A DNA stretch of 64,000 nt. Source: Crambe crambe (Eukaryota > Porifera > Demospongiae > Poecilosclerida > Crambeidae). The notes beneath the pieces are model-generated. The model saw nothing but the letters and a program-made list of their open reading frames with translations. It was not told where the DNA came from and did not search any database. The stretch is taken from contig OZ004590.1 of the NCBI GenBank assembly GCA_963924555.1, positions 6,750,001 through 6,814,000 on the forward strand, written 5' to 3'. Position 1 is the first letter of the stretch. Each line of letters begins with the position of its first letter. The translations under genes and the position numbers were made by a program. Positions 1 to 11,433 of this stretch are shown in pieces.

Positions 1-755
1 CTTCAGTTTCTTTGTTTGTGGCTCGACATGCCCACTAGTGTCATCATGGAGGGGTTTCTCAATTATGATGTAATGGCTATAAGTGTACACAAACCAAGCA
101 TGAGTCAGAATAGGATGTGGTGAAGTATAAATGCATTTCCCAAAGCCATAGAGCTTTAGCAAGATCTACCTACGGGGAGTATCAGAATTTCCAATGCAAT
201 TAGCCACTCCAGACTAGGCTCCATGTACCCTTAACTTATCTCACAGCAGCAGTCCTGTTAGCTCTTCTTCCATTGCAAACAACACCCATAAATGGACTTC
301 GGGACTAGTTTGTTGCTAAGTAGAGAGTCGCAAAGATTCATGCAACAGCTATCCTAACATGTAACAAGTCTGTGGATAAAAAGTTGCAGAGTAAGACAAA
401 CCCTGAACAGCAATGATGATTGTACTCCTGGCACGGGACTACACCACTTTTAGACTAGCTAATGGATATGGGAGAGCATGTGTCACAAACATGCCAGCTG
501 TGTAGAAGTCACTACGGTATCCCATGGAGTCAACGCTGAAATCAGAAATTTAATCATACTTAACTATTAATGAATAAATTATTATGAGTTTAGGTCACCC
601 ACTGTCTAAACGTTTATGCTGAATTCTGCTAGCTGTCCTTCAAACTTGACAACTTTCACCTTGCATTCACCTGCAGAATACATCAATAAATAAATGCTAG
701 CTGTTAAATGCAAAAAATCTGCCCCGTGAGCACCTGCCAACATCTTTCTACCAGT
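1..755. other. No gene recognised; 3' flank of CCT4
   Basis: I see no exon with a recognisable protein and no RNA gene here. The stretch is AT-rich and lies downstream of the CCT4 stop codon, so part of it is probably the CCT4 3' UTR. Confidence 0.5.
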
Positions 756-3708
756 TTATATTTTTGGATCAATTAGATGCCCCAAAGGAGACAGATATCT
801 AACTTTGCTTACGATATCATCAATCTTCATTATGCTCCTAACGGTCTCTGTAGCCAATCGAATGGCAGACGTTGAAACCAGCAATGGTTGTACCACGTTC
901 TCCTCTAAAATATCTGTAATTGTCCCCTGCATCAGCAAGTAAAATCTTGGAATCACAGATAGCAAGTAACTCGAATGTAGACTTCACCTTTCTAACATTG
1001 ACTCCCGTTGATTTCTCCCCATTTGCGTGTCTCTTTCTGAGTTCAGTGACCACAGCTATGGGGTTGAGGCCAGCATTCTCTGCCAGGGTGGAAGGGATCA
1101 CCTCCATTGCCTCAGCATATGCTCTGATGCAGTAGGCATCCATCCCTCCAAGACTCTGCGAGTACTCCATCAAATGTACAGCCACTTCAATCTCTGGGGC
1201 CCCACCCCCAGCAATCAGTGCTCTAAAAATAGAATATTTACATACATAGCTAGCCAGCCAGTTGTAGTAATCTATTTGTTTTTATGCACATGACACATAC
1301 AGCTGCTACGAATGACCACAATGGGGCTCATTCAGGAAACCATGATTGATTGGGGAAATGAAAAGTTTAGGGGTCAATCTCTCCACTATAGGATGGAGAT
1401 TAAAGATTTAGAAGTCAATCCTTCACCTCTCTCCACAATCGACTTTCTTAAGCCATACCATACCATACAAGGTTGTGTCAGCCATGTTCTATTTCTCATG
1501 GAAATTGGTTAATGGATTCATGAGAATCAAACTACAATGGCCACCTGGGATATCAGGTTAGTGTAGCAAGGTTTCAGGAAAGGTCACTCAAGTGGAAACA
1601 ACTTCAGTGCCTGCTGGATACTTGCAGCAAGAAGAGTCGTATATGTGGATAATGTGGCAATGAATAGAAGGGTGTTTGAGGAACAGTATCACACATCATC
1701 CCCCCCCCCCCCCCCCCCGACACACTTAATCTTACTTCTTTTTCACTAGACATCTTATGACACAAAGAGCATCGTGGATAGAACGATCTGCCTCTTCCAA
1801 GACCAGCTTGTTTGATCCTCTGACCACAATAGACACAGTACGTGCAGCTGCACTGGTCCCCGTAACCTAGAGACACGATCAGAGTCAGTGCCAAATGAAA
1901 ACTAGTGTAATATTATGAAGTCTTGTTCCCAACTTTGGCACCACCGATCAAGTGATCATGCTCAGTAGTGTGATTTGATTGGGTGGCAACAGTGATCTAG
2001 CATGAGTTCTGCCCTTGAGGCAACTGAAGGTGCACTTCAAAGGAAATGTATCATGCATTGTCATAGACCACACCCACATAACATCCCGCCCACCTTGACA
2101 ACCCTGCTGGCACCCACTGAGACTTCCTCCACCAATCCAGCATTGCCCAAGTACTCAGGAAGAAAATGATCGAGACTAGCAATTGGCCGACAGCCTATAG
2201 TCTGATACAAAGAAGCAAATATTAAATGAGATTCACTACTTCCCTTTTCAATTTGAACATCCATACCTTGCTGATAAATTCAATATCCTCTCGCTCAATG
2301 TCCCTCACCACCAGAATCTTCATCTTGGCAAGGAAGTGCAAGGCCATGTCACTGACAGCATCTCTGTTCATGCACATGGTATAAAATAACTTTGATGTGT
2401 CCCATCCATGCAGTACCAACCTCAATATGGATTTCTGGATCAACAGGACGTTGCAACCAGCCTTCTTGATCTTCTTGCATATATTGAGGATGTACTGTCT
2501 CTCCTCTCGCAAAATTCTGTCCATCTGAGAATAGTCTGACACGACCACTTGATTCTCCATCTATAGCCATTAAAGAATGCTATAGTCTCTTTCTAAATAA
2601 CCCAACTCCACTCATACACTCACATCTGTCTTTGGGGGAGAAATGCAGAACTGAATGAGTCCGATTTTTGCTTTTTCCACTCTAGAGATTCCACCTGCAA
2701 AGTGAGAAGCCTTCTGATCCAACACCAGTCCTTCCACTAATTCTGTATCCTCAACAGTTCCTCTAAAGAAAAGAAGAACAGTTATTTAATTCTTACACAC
2801 CACACCACTCACCCCAGCTTCTTCACAATTTTGATGTCTTTGAGGTCCACATTGGTGGCTGTTGCAGGGTCTATCACTTTCAACACTGCATCCACTGAGA
2901 TGGGGGCCAAGAGATGCGAATATTGTGAAACCACCTGGAGAGAAAAGATAACTGTGATTTGAGAGCACAAGTACGAAGGGTTGGGCTTGAGCAGTGTCCT
3001 GGGAACAATTGGTGGTAGTTTTTAGTTTTAGCAATCAACCTTTGAACAGAGAGAGGTGGTGGCACTCTTAAGAAGGGATTCTTTATCCGAAAGGGTCAGC
3101 GGCACTGACATGTCACCAAGTACATTCATTGCTTTCTCCATTGCTGTCTGGAAGGACTCGGAGATCGTAGTAGGATGAATTCCTGCATAACAAAAATTAA
3201 ACGATTATCTTGAAAAATAAATCCATCAAACCTTTTGCGAGTAACTTCTGGCTAGCACTTAGCAAGCTTCCTGCGAGGACGACTACAGTGGTGGTGCCAT
3301 CTCCTGCCTCTATATCTTGAGCCTTCGACAGCTCAACCAACTAGTAAAAGAAAAGGTCACGAGGGTTTTAAGGAGGTGTGGCTAGCTGGTTACCATTCTT
3401 GCTACTGGATGGAGTACAGACATTTGTTTGAGGATTGTGGCTCCATCATTAGTGATAGTTACATCACCCTTTGCATCCTGGATCATCTTGTCCATTCCTC
3501 GAGGGCCAAGACTAGTACGAATGGCATCTGCTACAGCTGCACTTTCAGATTGTCATAACACTGGGCTTAATTCATTCAATAATGACAACCAACCTTTTGC
3601 AGCAGTGATATTGCTCAAACGAACTTCTGTTGGCTTTTCTTTATCTTTAAAATTCTTCCTTTTCTGAGTGGGGCCATTTTTCATTCCACTAACTGCTGTG
3701 TCAGCCAT
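756..3708 (-). CDS. CCT4: T-complex protein 1 subunit delta (CCT4), multi-exon
   Basis: Subunit of the cytosolic CCT/TRiC chaperonin, which folds actin, tubulin and other proteins using ATP. The N-terminus starts at 3708 with [12 protein letters not shown] and continues into [12 protein letters not shown]. Exons in order carry the group II chaperonin signatures: the ATP-site GDGTTTVVV region (about 3270-3340), [20 protein letters not shown] and [11 protein letters not shown] (about 2420-2550), [37 protein letters not shown] (about 1740-1865), [18 protein letters not shown] and [20 protein letters not shown] (970-1220), and the last exon ending [10 protein letters not shown] plus a short extra tail to the stop at 756. 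These blocks match the delta subunit rather than other CCT subunits. Introns are mostly 50-250 bp, and one holds a poly-C run (1700-1718). No frame breaks were noticed. Exon borders are read by eye. Confidence 0.95.
1700..1718. repeat. Poly-C run in a CCT4 intron
   Basis: About 19 consecutive C residues inside an intron between the VVRGSNKLV exon and its downstream neighbour. It is a simple homopolymer, and its length in the assembly is probably unreliable. Confidence 0.9.
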
Positions 3709-3792
3709 TGTTGTACTTCGCACACGTACACGTGGTTAGCCAACAACTTATGCGCATGCGTCGGTTGGGTCAAAGTTCATCAGAACACAACC
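3709..3792. promoter_or_regulatory. 84-bp divergent promoter between CCT4 and SGPP
   Basis: The start codons of CCT4 (3708, minus) and the sphingosine-1-phosphate phosphatase gene (3793, plus) are only 84 bp apart, so the two genes must share regulatory DNA. The interval holds an E-box CACGTG (3729-3734) and TGCGCATGCG (3751-3760), which resembles the NRF-1 palindrome common in animal housekeeping promoters. No TATA box was seen. Factor binding is inferred from the motifs only. Confidence 0.7.
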
Positions 3793-5313
3793 ATGGGGAA
3801 CTTGTGTGAGAAGGTAGTGCTATATCTTGGGGATCCCCAACTTGTGAGAAGAGTTCAAGAAACATTAGGGGTGCGCGAAATAACTGTAGAATCAAGCCAG
3901 GACGTCGCAGGTCAATCCGACAGCGATGAGGCAGACGGAGAGAGTTACACAGCAGACTCCACCTCCAATGCTTTATTAGCAAGAGATGATTCCTCAGATA
4001 AAGGACTCCCTAGAGAAGGAAGCAAGACATCTGAAAATTCAATACCTCCAAGTGAGAAGTCATCAGACTTCTCCAAATCATCATCAAAGTCATCATCTTG
4101 GTTTGGCCGCCCGAAAACAAGGGTGCGACGTAGGATCCCCACTCCTCCTCCCCAGTCCCCATCAGAATCCTCTGCATCTAACTCTACCATCTCATCTAAA
4201 GTCATAGTAGTGGAGACATTTCCTTTCCTTGATATTTACTTCCGTCTAGCCACTGAGCTGGGCTATGAACCTTTCTATATCACTTTCCTTCCCTTCTGCG
4301 TTTGGAACGTGGACACCCTGATTAGTCGCCGTGTGGTACTCATGTGGTTCTTTTCCATGTACGTAGGGCAGGCTTTGAAGCAAATCTTCAAAATCAGGCG
4401 TCCTGCATCTCCACCTGCCATTCGACTGGAGCAGAATCCAACACTGGAGACTGAGTATGGCTTTCCATCCACTCATGCAACTGTTGGTACAACCATCCCA
4501 TTCTGTCTTCTATACAGCATCACAGGAAGATATGAGGTCAAATGGATTTAGTCAAATACTGTGCTACTTCATTGTTTGTATGTCTTCTCCTATTATAGGT
4601 CTCGTTTATACTTACGTCACTAATTGCTGTGACTTGGAGTGTGTCAGTGCTCCTCAGCAGGATCTACCTCGGAGTTCACTCTGTATTGGTAAGCATTGTT
4701 AATCTTTTTTGTTATGATTTAACTCTCCTATTATACTTTATTCTTTGCTTAGGACATAGTTGCAGGAAGTCTCATCTCACTCGTCATATTCCCTTTGGTA
4801 GTGTTAGGCACAAACCTCGTCGAATATTACATGTTCAATTTTTGGTACACACCTTTCTTAATCATCCTGCTGGTCATCTTCATGCTGTACATTTACCCTG
4901 TGGACCCAAACAAGTGGAGCAAGGATAGAGGTGATACAGGAGCCATCTTAGGTTCAGCTGGTGGTGTGTTGCTGGGTTGTTGTGCAGTGGGCCAATTTCC
5001 AGACGATATCGAGACTGGTCCATTTCCCGTCTTTCTTCCTTCCATTCAAGTTATGAGTCTGTGTATCGTCCGTTTCATCATTGGACTTCTTCTTTTGCTC
5101 CCCACTCGTTTTGTGATGAAGCTGCTCTGTTTCAAACTGCTTCCAGCTATCATGCCAACGCACGGTGTGGAAGAAGTGGTCAAACGTCCACTGGTGGAGC
5201 TGCCTTACAAGCTGATCACTTACGGTGCTATTGGATTCAATGCTGTGTACCTCTGTGCTCTTGTCTTTGAGATCTGTGGTGTGTCTCGGTGGGAAATGTC
5301 ACTTATATATTAA
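3793..5313 (+). CDS. SGPP1: Sphingosine-1-phosphate phosphatase (SGPP family), 3 exons
   Basis: ER-membrane lipid phosphatase that dephosphorylates sphingosine-1-phosphate. Three exons: 3793-4536, 4599-4688 and 4753-5313, giving about 464 residues, close to vertebrate SGPP1. The first ~140 residues are a Ser-rich, probably disordered cytosolic leader. All three PAP2/LPP catalytic motifs are present: KQIFKIRRP (K-x6-RP), GFPSTHA (the PSTH variant) and SRIYLGVHSVLD (SR-x5-H-x3-D, split over the exon 2/3 junction). Several hydrophobic segments follow (around 4780-5290). The ATG at 3793 is chosen because the MGNLCEKVVLYLGDPQLVRR start resembles SGPP N-termini and it is the first ATG after the divergent promoter. 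SGPP1 versus SGPP2 cannot be decided here. Confidence 0.9.
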
Positions 5314-5464
5314 TTAATATTTCTGGTGATTATCAATTCATTTTTTTTTAAATTAAAGTGGCAATATTGTTATTATTGTCACCATGTGGGTGGGGCTGAC
5401 TTGTATGCATATCGCATGTTGAACACATGTACAATACATGTGGCCGGAAAAACGCGCGCGATTA

Positions 5465-5502
5465 TGACGTGACACGAGATTTGAAAATCGAAGATGACGT
5501 GA
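5465..5502. promoter_or_regulatory. Pair of CRE-like TGACGTGA octamers upstream of ACS copy 1
   Basis: Two identical TGACGTGA octamers lie at 5465-5472 and 5495-5502. They are 30 bp apart (about three helical turns), and the second ends 30 bp before the ATG at 5533. They match the CREB/ATF-type core in one half. Their function is inferred from sequence and spacing only. Confidence 0.45.
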
Positions 5503-5532
5503 TTAGCAAAACAAAGCTTAGCTTACACCAGA

Positions 5533-8500
5533 ATGTCTGTCAGCTACCCCCTCCAGCTGTCTTCCGTGTCTCCCAACCATGCAGCCCTGTACGAGGAGAG
5601 TATCAAGCACCCCGAGCTATTCTGGGGCGATCTGGCCAGGAGGAGGCTCAAATGGTTCAAAGAGTTCGACCAGGTCATGGACTGTGACATGAATACTGGA
5701 GAATTTAAGTGGTTCATTGGAGGAGTAATAAATGTCTCAGGTATTAGCTATAACCATTAGATGCTTAGCAGCTAGCTACACTATAATTATTTGAAATGGA
5801 GATAATAATAGCAACTACCTGGATTCTAGCTAACTAGTACTGAGCAAATATTAAATGCATGCAGCATTACTGGACTGAACCCAGTAAGGCATTTTGCACT
5901 TACTCTTATGCCCATTTATTTCCTGAATGCAGTTCATTTTTTGTTTGTTTGTTTGTTTTTGTCTACCTGTAGTAAACTGTTTAGATAGGCATGCTGATGC
6001 AAATCCTGATAAAACCGCTCTTCTGTGGGAGAGAGACGAACCTGGAGAACAGCAGAGCATCTCGTACAAGTACAAAGCTATACTTAATACATTTAATTAG
6101 AGGGACATCCTCATTCACTATTCCGTACTAGTGCCCGAGGAAGTTGACAATCAAATTGGTGGATTATTTTGCTTTTTGTTGTGTTGCCAATGACATGTTG
6201 CCCTATGCACAGAGAACTGCTGGAGATGACGTGTCGAGTAGCTAATGCCTTGAAGAGTGATGGAGTGAAGAAAGGAGATCGTGTGGCCATCTACATGCCT
6301 GTCACCCCTCTGCTAGTGGCCTCCATGCTCGCCTGTGCCCGTATTGGGGCCATTCACAGGTACAAAATCAATACTGGGATAATGCCATACGACACAGCAA
6401 TCTATCTACATTTCAGTACTGACCACAACCACTTAGTGATACTTAGATACAACACTGATAAAGGTTTCCTCTTACACCTGTAGCATTGTTTTCGCTGGGT
6501 TCAGTGCAGAGTCTTTGAAGGACAGGATTTTGGATGGTATATAATGACGTCCCACGTTTGTTTTGCCATAATGGTTTCGGATTGTATCTATGTAATGTTT
6601 ACAGCCACTTGCAGTGTGGTGTTCACTGCTGATGAGGGGGTGCGAGGAGGGAAGGTGATTCCCCTCAAGGCCACTGTAGACGACGCCGTTGCTGGATGTG
6701 ATTGCGTCCGGAGAGTGTTTGTGGCCAAGAGGACTGGTGCCCAGGTCAACATGCAGACAGGCAGAGATGTCTGGTTGGAAGAGGTGCGAGTGTTACTGTA
6801 TGGGGGATCCCTGCAATTATTAAAAAGTATGATGTGATATAGGCCATGTCTAAGGAGTCCAGCAGTTGTCCTCCAGAGCCCCTGGACAGTGAGGACAAAC
6901 TCTTTATCCTCTACACCTCCGGCAGCACTGGCAAGCCCAAGGGGATAGTACACACCCAGGCAGGCTACCTTCTCTATGCCTCTCTCACACAACAGGTAGG
7001 TCATTCAGTCTGTTCATTGCTGACCCTTCATGTCTTTCTCTTCACTGTGTGCAGTATGCCTTTGACTACCATCCTGACAAAGAAGTGTTTGCCTGTGTGG
7101 CAGACATTGGTTGGATCACTGGACACTCCTACGTGATCTACGGCCCGCTCTGCAATGGAGGCACAACAGTACTCTTTGAGAGCCACCCAATGTATCCAGA
7201 TCCAGGTACAGAGTGCAGTGTGTTTCTCTAGAATAGCTGCTCTATGTTAATCTTTTAGGTCGTTATTGGGAGATGGTCGAGCGTTTGAAAATCACTCACT
7301 TTTACACAGCTCCCACTACTATAAGACTGCTTCTGGCACATGGAACAGATTGGGTCACCAAGTATGACAGATCCACCCTCAGAATACTGGGCTGTGGTAC
7401 GCCAATAAAATAGATAAATGAACAAAAATAAAGTACAGAAGATCAGAGACTTGGTCATTTCGTAATTATAATGTGGGTAGCCATATGTACTGTAGGAGTC
7501 CTCTATTTTGCATCACCTTGCCCCTTGATCATCACTATAACTGCTATAACTTCAAACACCAGCAGAGAGAGTGGACAATCAGCTCTATGATGATGCATTA
7601 AACTAGAAATTTGGTTAAGAATTGAACAGTTATAGTGAATGATCAAGGGGCAAGGTGAATGCAAGTAGACTTGCCATAGTGACAGTGCACTGTACTTACT
7701 TTCATAGTTGGTGAGCCTCTGAATAAGAAAGCGTGGAGGTGGTACAATGATGTGGTTGGAGAGAAAAGATGTACGGTAGTGGACACCTATTGGCAAACTG
7801 GTGGGTAATATAATGTAGTTTATTGGAATGATGACCATTTACCTATTTTTCATATTATTATTATTAGAGACAGGAGGCATTGTGATCACACCCCGCCCTT
7901 CAGCTGATAACAGCCCTCCCAAACCCAGTTTCCCTACACGACCATTTTGGGGGATTCAACCAGAACTCATCAGTGTAGATGTAAGCTCATAATGTGTGTA
8001 CATCTACAGTAGAACCTCCACTTCGAAATAGGACAAACATCTCAACAAATCTGCATTGTATATGAAATAACCTCCAAAAAAGACAACCTCTCTACAAAGG
8101 ACAAAACTCTGGGTCCCAAGTGTGTCAAGTTCCACTGTATGCATTTGCATTGTGGCATTTCAGGCATAGTTGGAAAGGGTTGCTAGGTGCATAGTGGTTG
8201 TCAAGTGTACCACAATGACATTTCCTTGCAGAATGAAGTTCAAGTGGGCCCAAATAAGTCGGGTCATCTGTGTATCAAGAAGCCTTGGCCAGGACAAGCC
8301 AGGACCATCTGGGAGGACCACAAAAAATTCCTCAATACATACTATGAACCCCATCCTGGTGAGACAACAGGGCATATCTCGGCAGCCTATCAAAATGTCC
8401 CTCTTGTTTTAGGATACTATTTCACTGGAGATGGTGCTTTGCGGGATGAAGAGAATGATTACCGTATCACGGGGAGAGTGGATGATGTTGTGAATGTCAA

Positions 8501-9158
8501 GGGACACCGGATCGGAACAGCTGAGATTGAGTGTGCCATGGTACGAGTATATCTTTTTAAAAACCTCTCTGGCTTTATCACGGTCTTTAAAAACTTTATT
8601 AGAATAGCAACCCTAGTGTGTCTGAAACAGCGATAGTTGGATATCCACATGAGATCTATGGTGAAGGTGAGTGACAGTAAGAGTTCTTATCAAGGAGTGA
8701 TTTGCATGGGGCATGATAGGACTCCTCAATCACTTAACAGTGGGATATTTTCAGTACACTCCTCAATCACTTAATAGTGGGATATATTATTTCTAGGTAC
8801 AATTGCGTTTGTGGTGCTGAAAGATGGTGTACAAGAAGATAATCTGATTGTTGATGCCCTCAAAGACCAGGTTAAGCACAAGATTGGATCGTTTGCCACT
8901 CCCAATGAGTTCCTGGTGAGTCTGCAAGCATTCATTCTGGATGTTGGCTAAAGCATCTTCTTCTACAAGTATACCTGACAACTGTATATTTAATACCTGC
9001 AGGTTGTTCCAGGTCTGCCTAAGACTCGATCGGGGAAGATAATGAGACGTATTTTAAAGAAAATAGCTGCCAATGAATTTGATGTTGGAGACACATCTAC
9101 CTTAGCAAACCCTGCAGTTGTTGAACAGATAAAAGAGAAATATATTAGAAGTTGCTGA
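5533..9158 (+). CDS. Acetyl-CoA synthetase (AMP-forming), copy 1, no presequence
   Basis: Makes acetyl-CoA from acetate, ATP and CoA through an acetyl-AMP intermediate. About 15 exons. Landmarks in order: [20 protein letters not shown] (5575-5640), [20 protein letters not shown] (6230-6300), the P-loop-like [11 protein letters not shown] (6911-6943), [20 protein letters not shown] (7100-7160), DTYWQTG (7780-7800), [20 protein letters not shown] followed by [17 protein letters not shown] (8414-8530), and the C-terminal [16 protein letters not shown] with the catalytic/acetylatable lysine (about 9020-9060). Stop at 9158. The first exon starts [11 protein letters not shown] and lacks the ~30-residue Arg-rich leader of the copy at 42.9 kb, so this protein is predicted cytosolic or nuclear. 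No frame break was seen. P450 copy 1 begins only 78 bp downstream. ACSS1 versus ACSS2 orthology is left open. Confidence 0.93.
8005..8139. mobile_element. Short inverted-terminal MITE in an ACS copy 1 intron
   Basis: About 135 bp beginning TACAGTAGAACCTC and ending GTTCCACTGTA, an imperfect terminal inverted repeat. The interior has repeated GGACAAA and AAGGACA words. Related sequence (ACAGTGGAGCCTC, AAAGGACACTGG) occurs near 36310-36420, and a weaker trace near 53090. There is no coding capacity, so it would need transposase supplied elsewhere. Confidence 0.55.
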
Positions 9159-9235
9159 GAGAGATAATTATTATAATCTCTCTGATTGTAGTCACGCCCA
9201 TTAATTTTTATAGATGCCCGAGGGCGACCCGGGAA

Positions 9236-11262
9236 ATGTTACTGCGCAAGGCATACCGTGTTTGTAGCCTACCTCTGGCCGGTTAGATACAGACTGCTGA
9301 ATGGTGCAGCAGCTGCTGGAGCAAGGGCCAGTCATGATCAAGCACCCCCCAAACCATTCAGTGCTGTTCCTGGCCCCAGGCCCTTACCCATCATTGGAAA
9401 TTTGAGAGAATTGGCAGCCAATCTGACGAGAACTACTCTTTACTTTGAAGAAAATTTTAAGAAGTATGGAGAGTTATTTAAACTTAGTACTTTTGGTAAG
9501 AATCAAATTGTCTTTAGCATTATTCTTACCACACTGTCACATGACATAGGCAGCAACATGGTAGTAGTCAAGGACCCTAGTGTCATAGAATATGTGCTGA
9601 GAGCTGAAGGAAAATACCCTGTCTGTGACGCTGTTATTAATAAACGATTTGGATGGCTCAGTCAAAATAAGGCAAATCTTCTACCTAACTTTGCAGTAGA
9701 GTAAGTTATTAGTACTGTAAAGTATCATTCATAGCCCTCTTTTTCCTATTTTTTTTTGAGGAGGGGAAGAGAGCCTGGTATTCTATTCTGTTAGCTACTT
9801 ACACATACTCCTTGTAGGGATGGAGAGCGATGGAAAAGACTTAGAACTGCAGCTGGTAAACAAGGCACACCCAGGAATGTACAATCCTATGCTTCTGGTT
9901 TCAATGATGTGTTCCACCAATTTGTGGAATATATCCAATCAGCCCGAGGGAGTGATGGATTCATTACAGATGTGGGTCTTCCAATTAAGAGACTCTTTAT
10001 GGAAAGTATGTTGTGCACACATTTGGCATGTTTTATCTTTTCAGTATCTGCTAAGTTTGTCTTTGGTAATGACATGAGTATGGTGGCCAATCCCTCCAAA
10101 GAAGACCAGGAATTTATCGATGCAGTTTCTGTACTTATAGGAATCTTCACTCGATTGATATCAGAATTACCACTGTATAAACTCTACAATAATAAACTGG
10201 CCAGAGAGTTCAAAGAAGCCACAAAGGTTAAACTAATTTTACTAATTGGCAGCAGCTACCTCATACTAGAACATTTAATTTCAAGGTGACACAGAGAGTA
10301 GCAAGGAAGGAGGCAGATAGGCTCTACTCCAGGTTGAATGCAGGGGAAGAGAGTAAGGTCCCTGGACTTTTGGAACAATGGCTAAGGGAAGGAAAGATGT
10401 CTGAGGAAGAGGCACTAAATGAATCTGTGGGGATGTTTCTTGTTGGAGTTGATACGGTAATAAATTCTACACCCATTACTATATAGACAGCAAACCAAAG
10501 TGTATTTTTGCTCCATGCTGTTGCCAAGTATCCAGAGGTGCAGGAGAAGTTGTATGCTGAAGTGAAGTTTGTACTGGGAGACTCCAAACAGGCCACAGCT
10601 CAACAGCTCTCCTCAATGCCCTATTTGAAAGGATGCATGCTGGAGTCTTTCAGGTATGACCATACATCAACTAAATTAGATTATGTTGCTACCACTCTTA
10701 GACTTCAGAGCACAACATTTGGTTTCTCACGAGTTCTTGAAGAAGATTCTGTTCTACTTGGTTATCAGATTCCAGCAAATGTAATCACAATAATAATTTT
10801 ATCAACTACTGCATTATTATGATATTATTATTATTGCAGACCACAGTGATATATTCTCTGTATAGTGCTGGTAGGGATGAGAAGCTTTTCCCTAACCCAT
10901 GAAGTTTGATCCAGAAAAGATGGAAGAGAGATGAGGCGCATGCATTTGCCATTCAACCTTTTGGATTTGGACCTAGAGGATGCTATGGTAAGATTCATGC
11001 ATGGACTTCTTCTATTCCAGTAGTTTACTTACTGTCGTTTCACGGTAAATTATAGGTCAGCGATTTGCAGAATTGGAGCTTAAACTTTTGTTGGCAGAAG
11101 TAGGTTACTTTATGACCTAGCTATAACCAATTCTTCTTAATTTTTTAGATGGTGTGCAACTTTGAGATGAGTACAAACATTGATGAACTTTCACTAATAG
11201 AAAAAACCGTCGTCAAAGCTGATGGGGATGTCCCTATAAGATTTGTAGACAGAAGAGATTAA
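9236..11262 (+). pseudogene. Cytochrome P450 copy 1, disrupted
   Basis: Same exon plan as the intact copy at 11434. Recognisable parts: PFSAVPGPRPLPIIGNLREL (exon 1), VVVKDPSVIEYVLRAEGKYP, the I-helix LVGVDT (LAGVDT in the other copies), LESFR (ExxR) and the haem loop FGFGPRGCYG. Two defects are visible. The only ATG matching the paralogue start (9236) meets TAG after 16 codons, and the P450 frame has no upstream ATG. Near 10890-10915, one C is missing and one A is gained about 17 bp later relative to copies 2 and 4. This puts TGA in frame at 10900-10902, before the haem cysteine. The two indels cancel, so downstream exons stay in phase. This is either a pseudogene or paired assembly errors. 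Confidence 0.8.
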
Positions 11263-11433
11263 TTTTGTTATTGTTGTTGTTCTTAATTGTAAACGAATCA
11301 TACTCTGCTAGACATTTTCAGTCCATGTAACTTCCCTATTTGAGAGCCTGTACTGTTTTTTAATTACCTTTGACCTATAAGTAATATCCACCACCGGAAG
11401 TGGTGATATCAACAAACTATACTATAGCTCAGA

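Noticed and set aside
1604..1894. Cys-rich frame reading [15 protein letters not shown] on the minus strand
   Set aside because: It is the wrong frame of the CCT4 exon that encodes [19 protein letters not shown].
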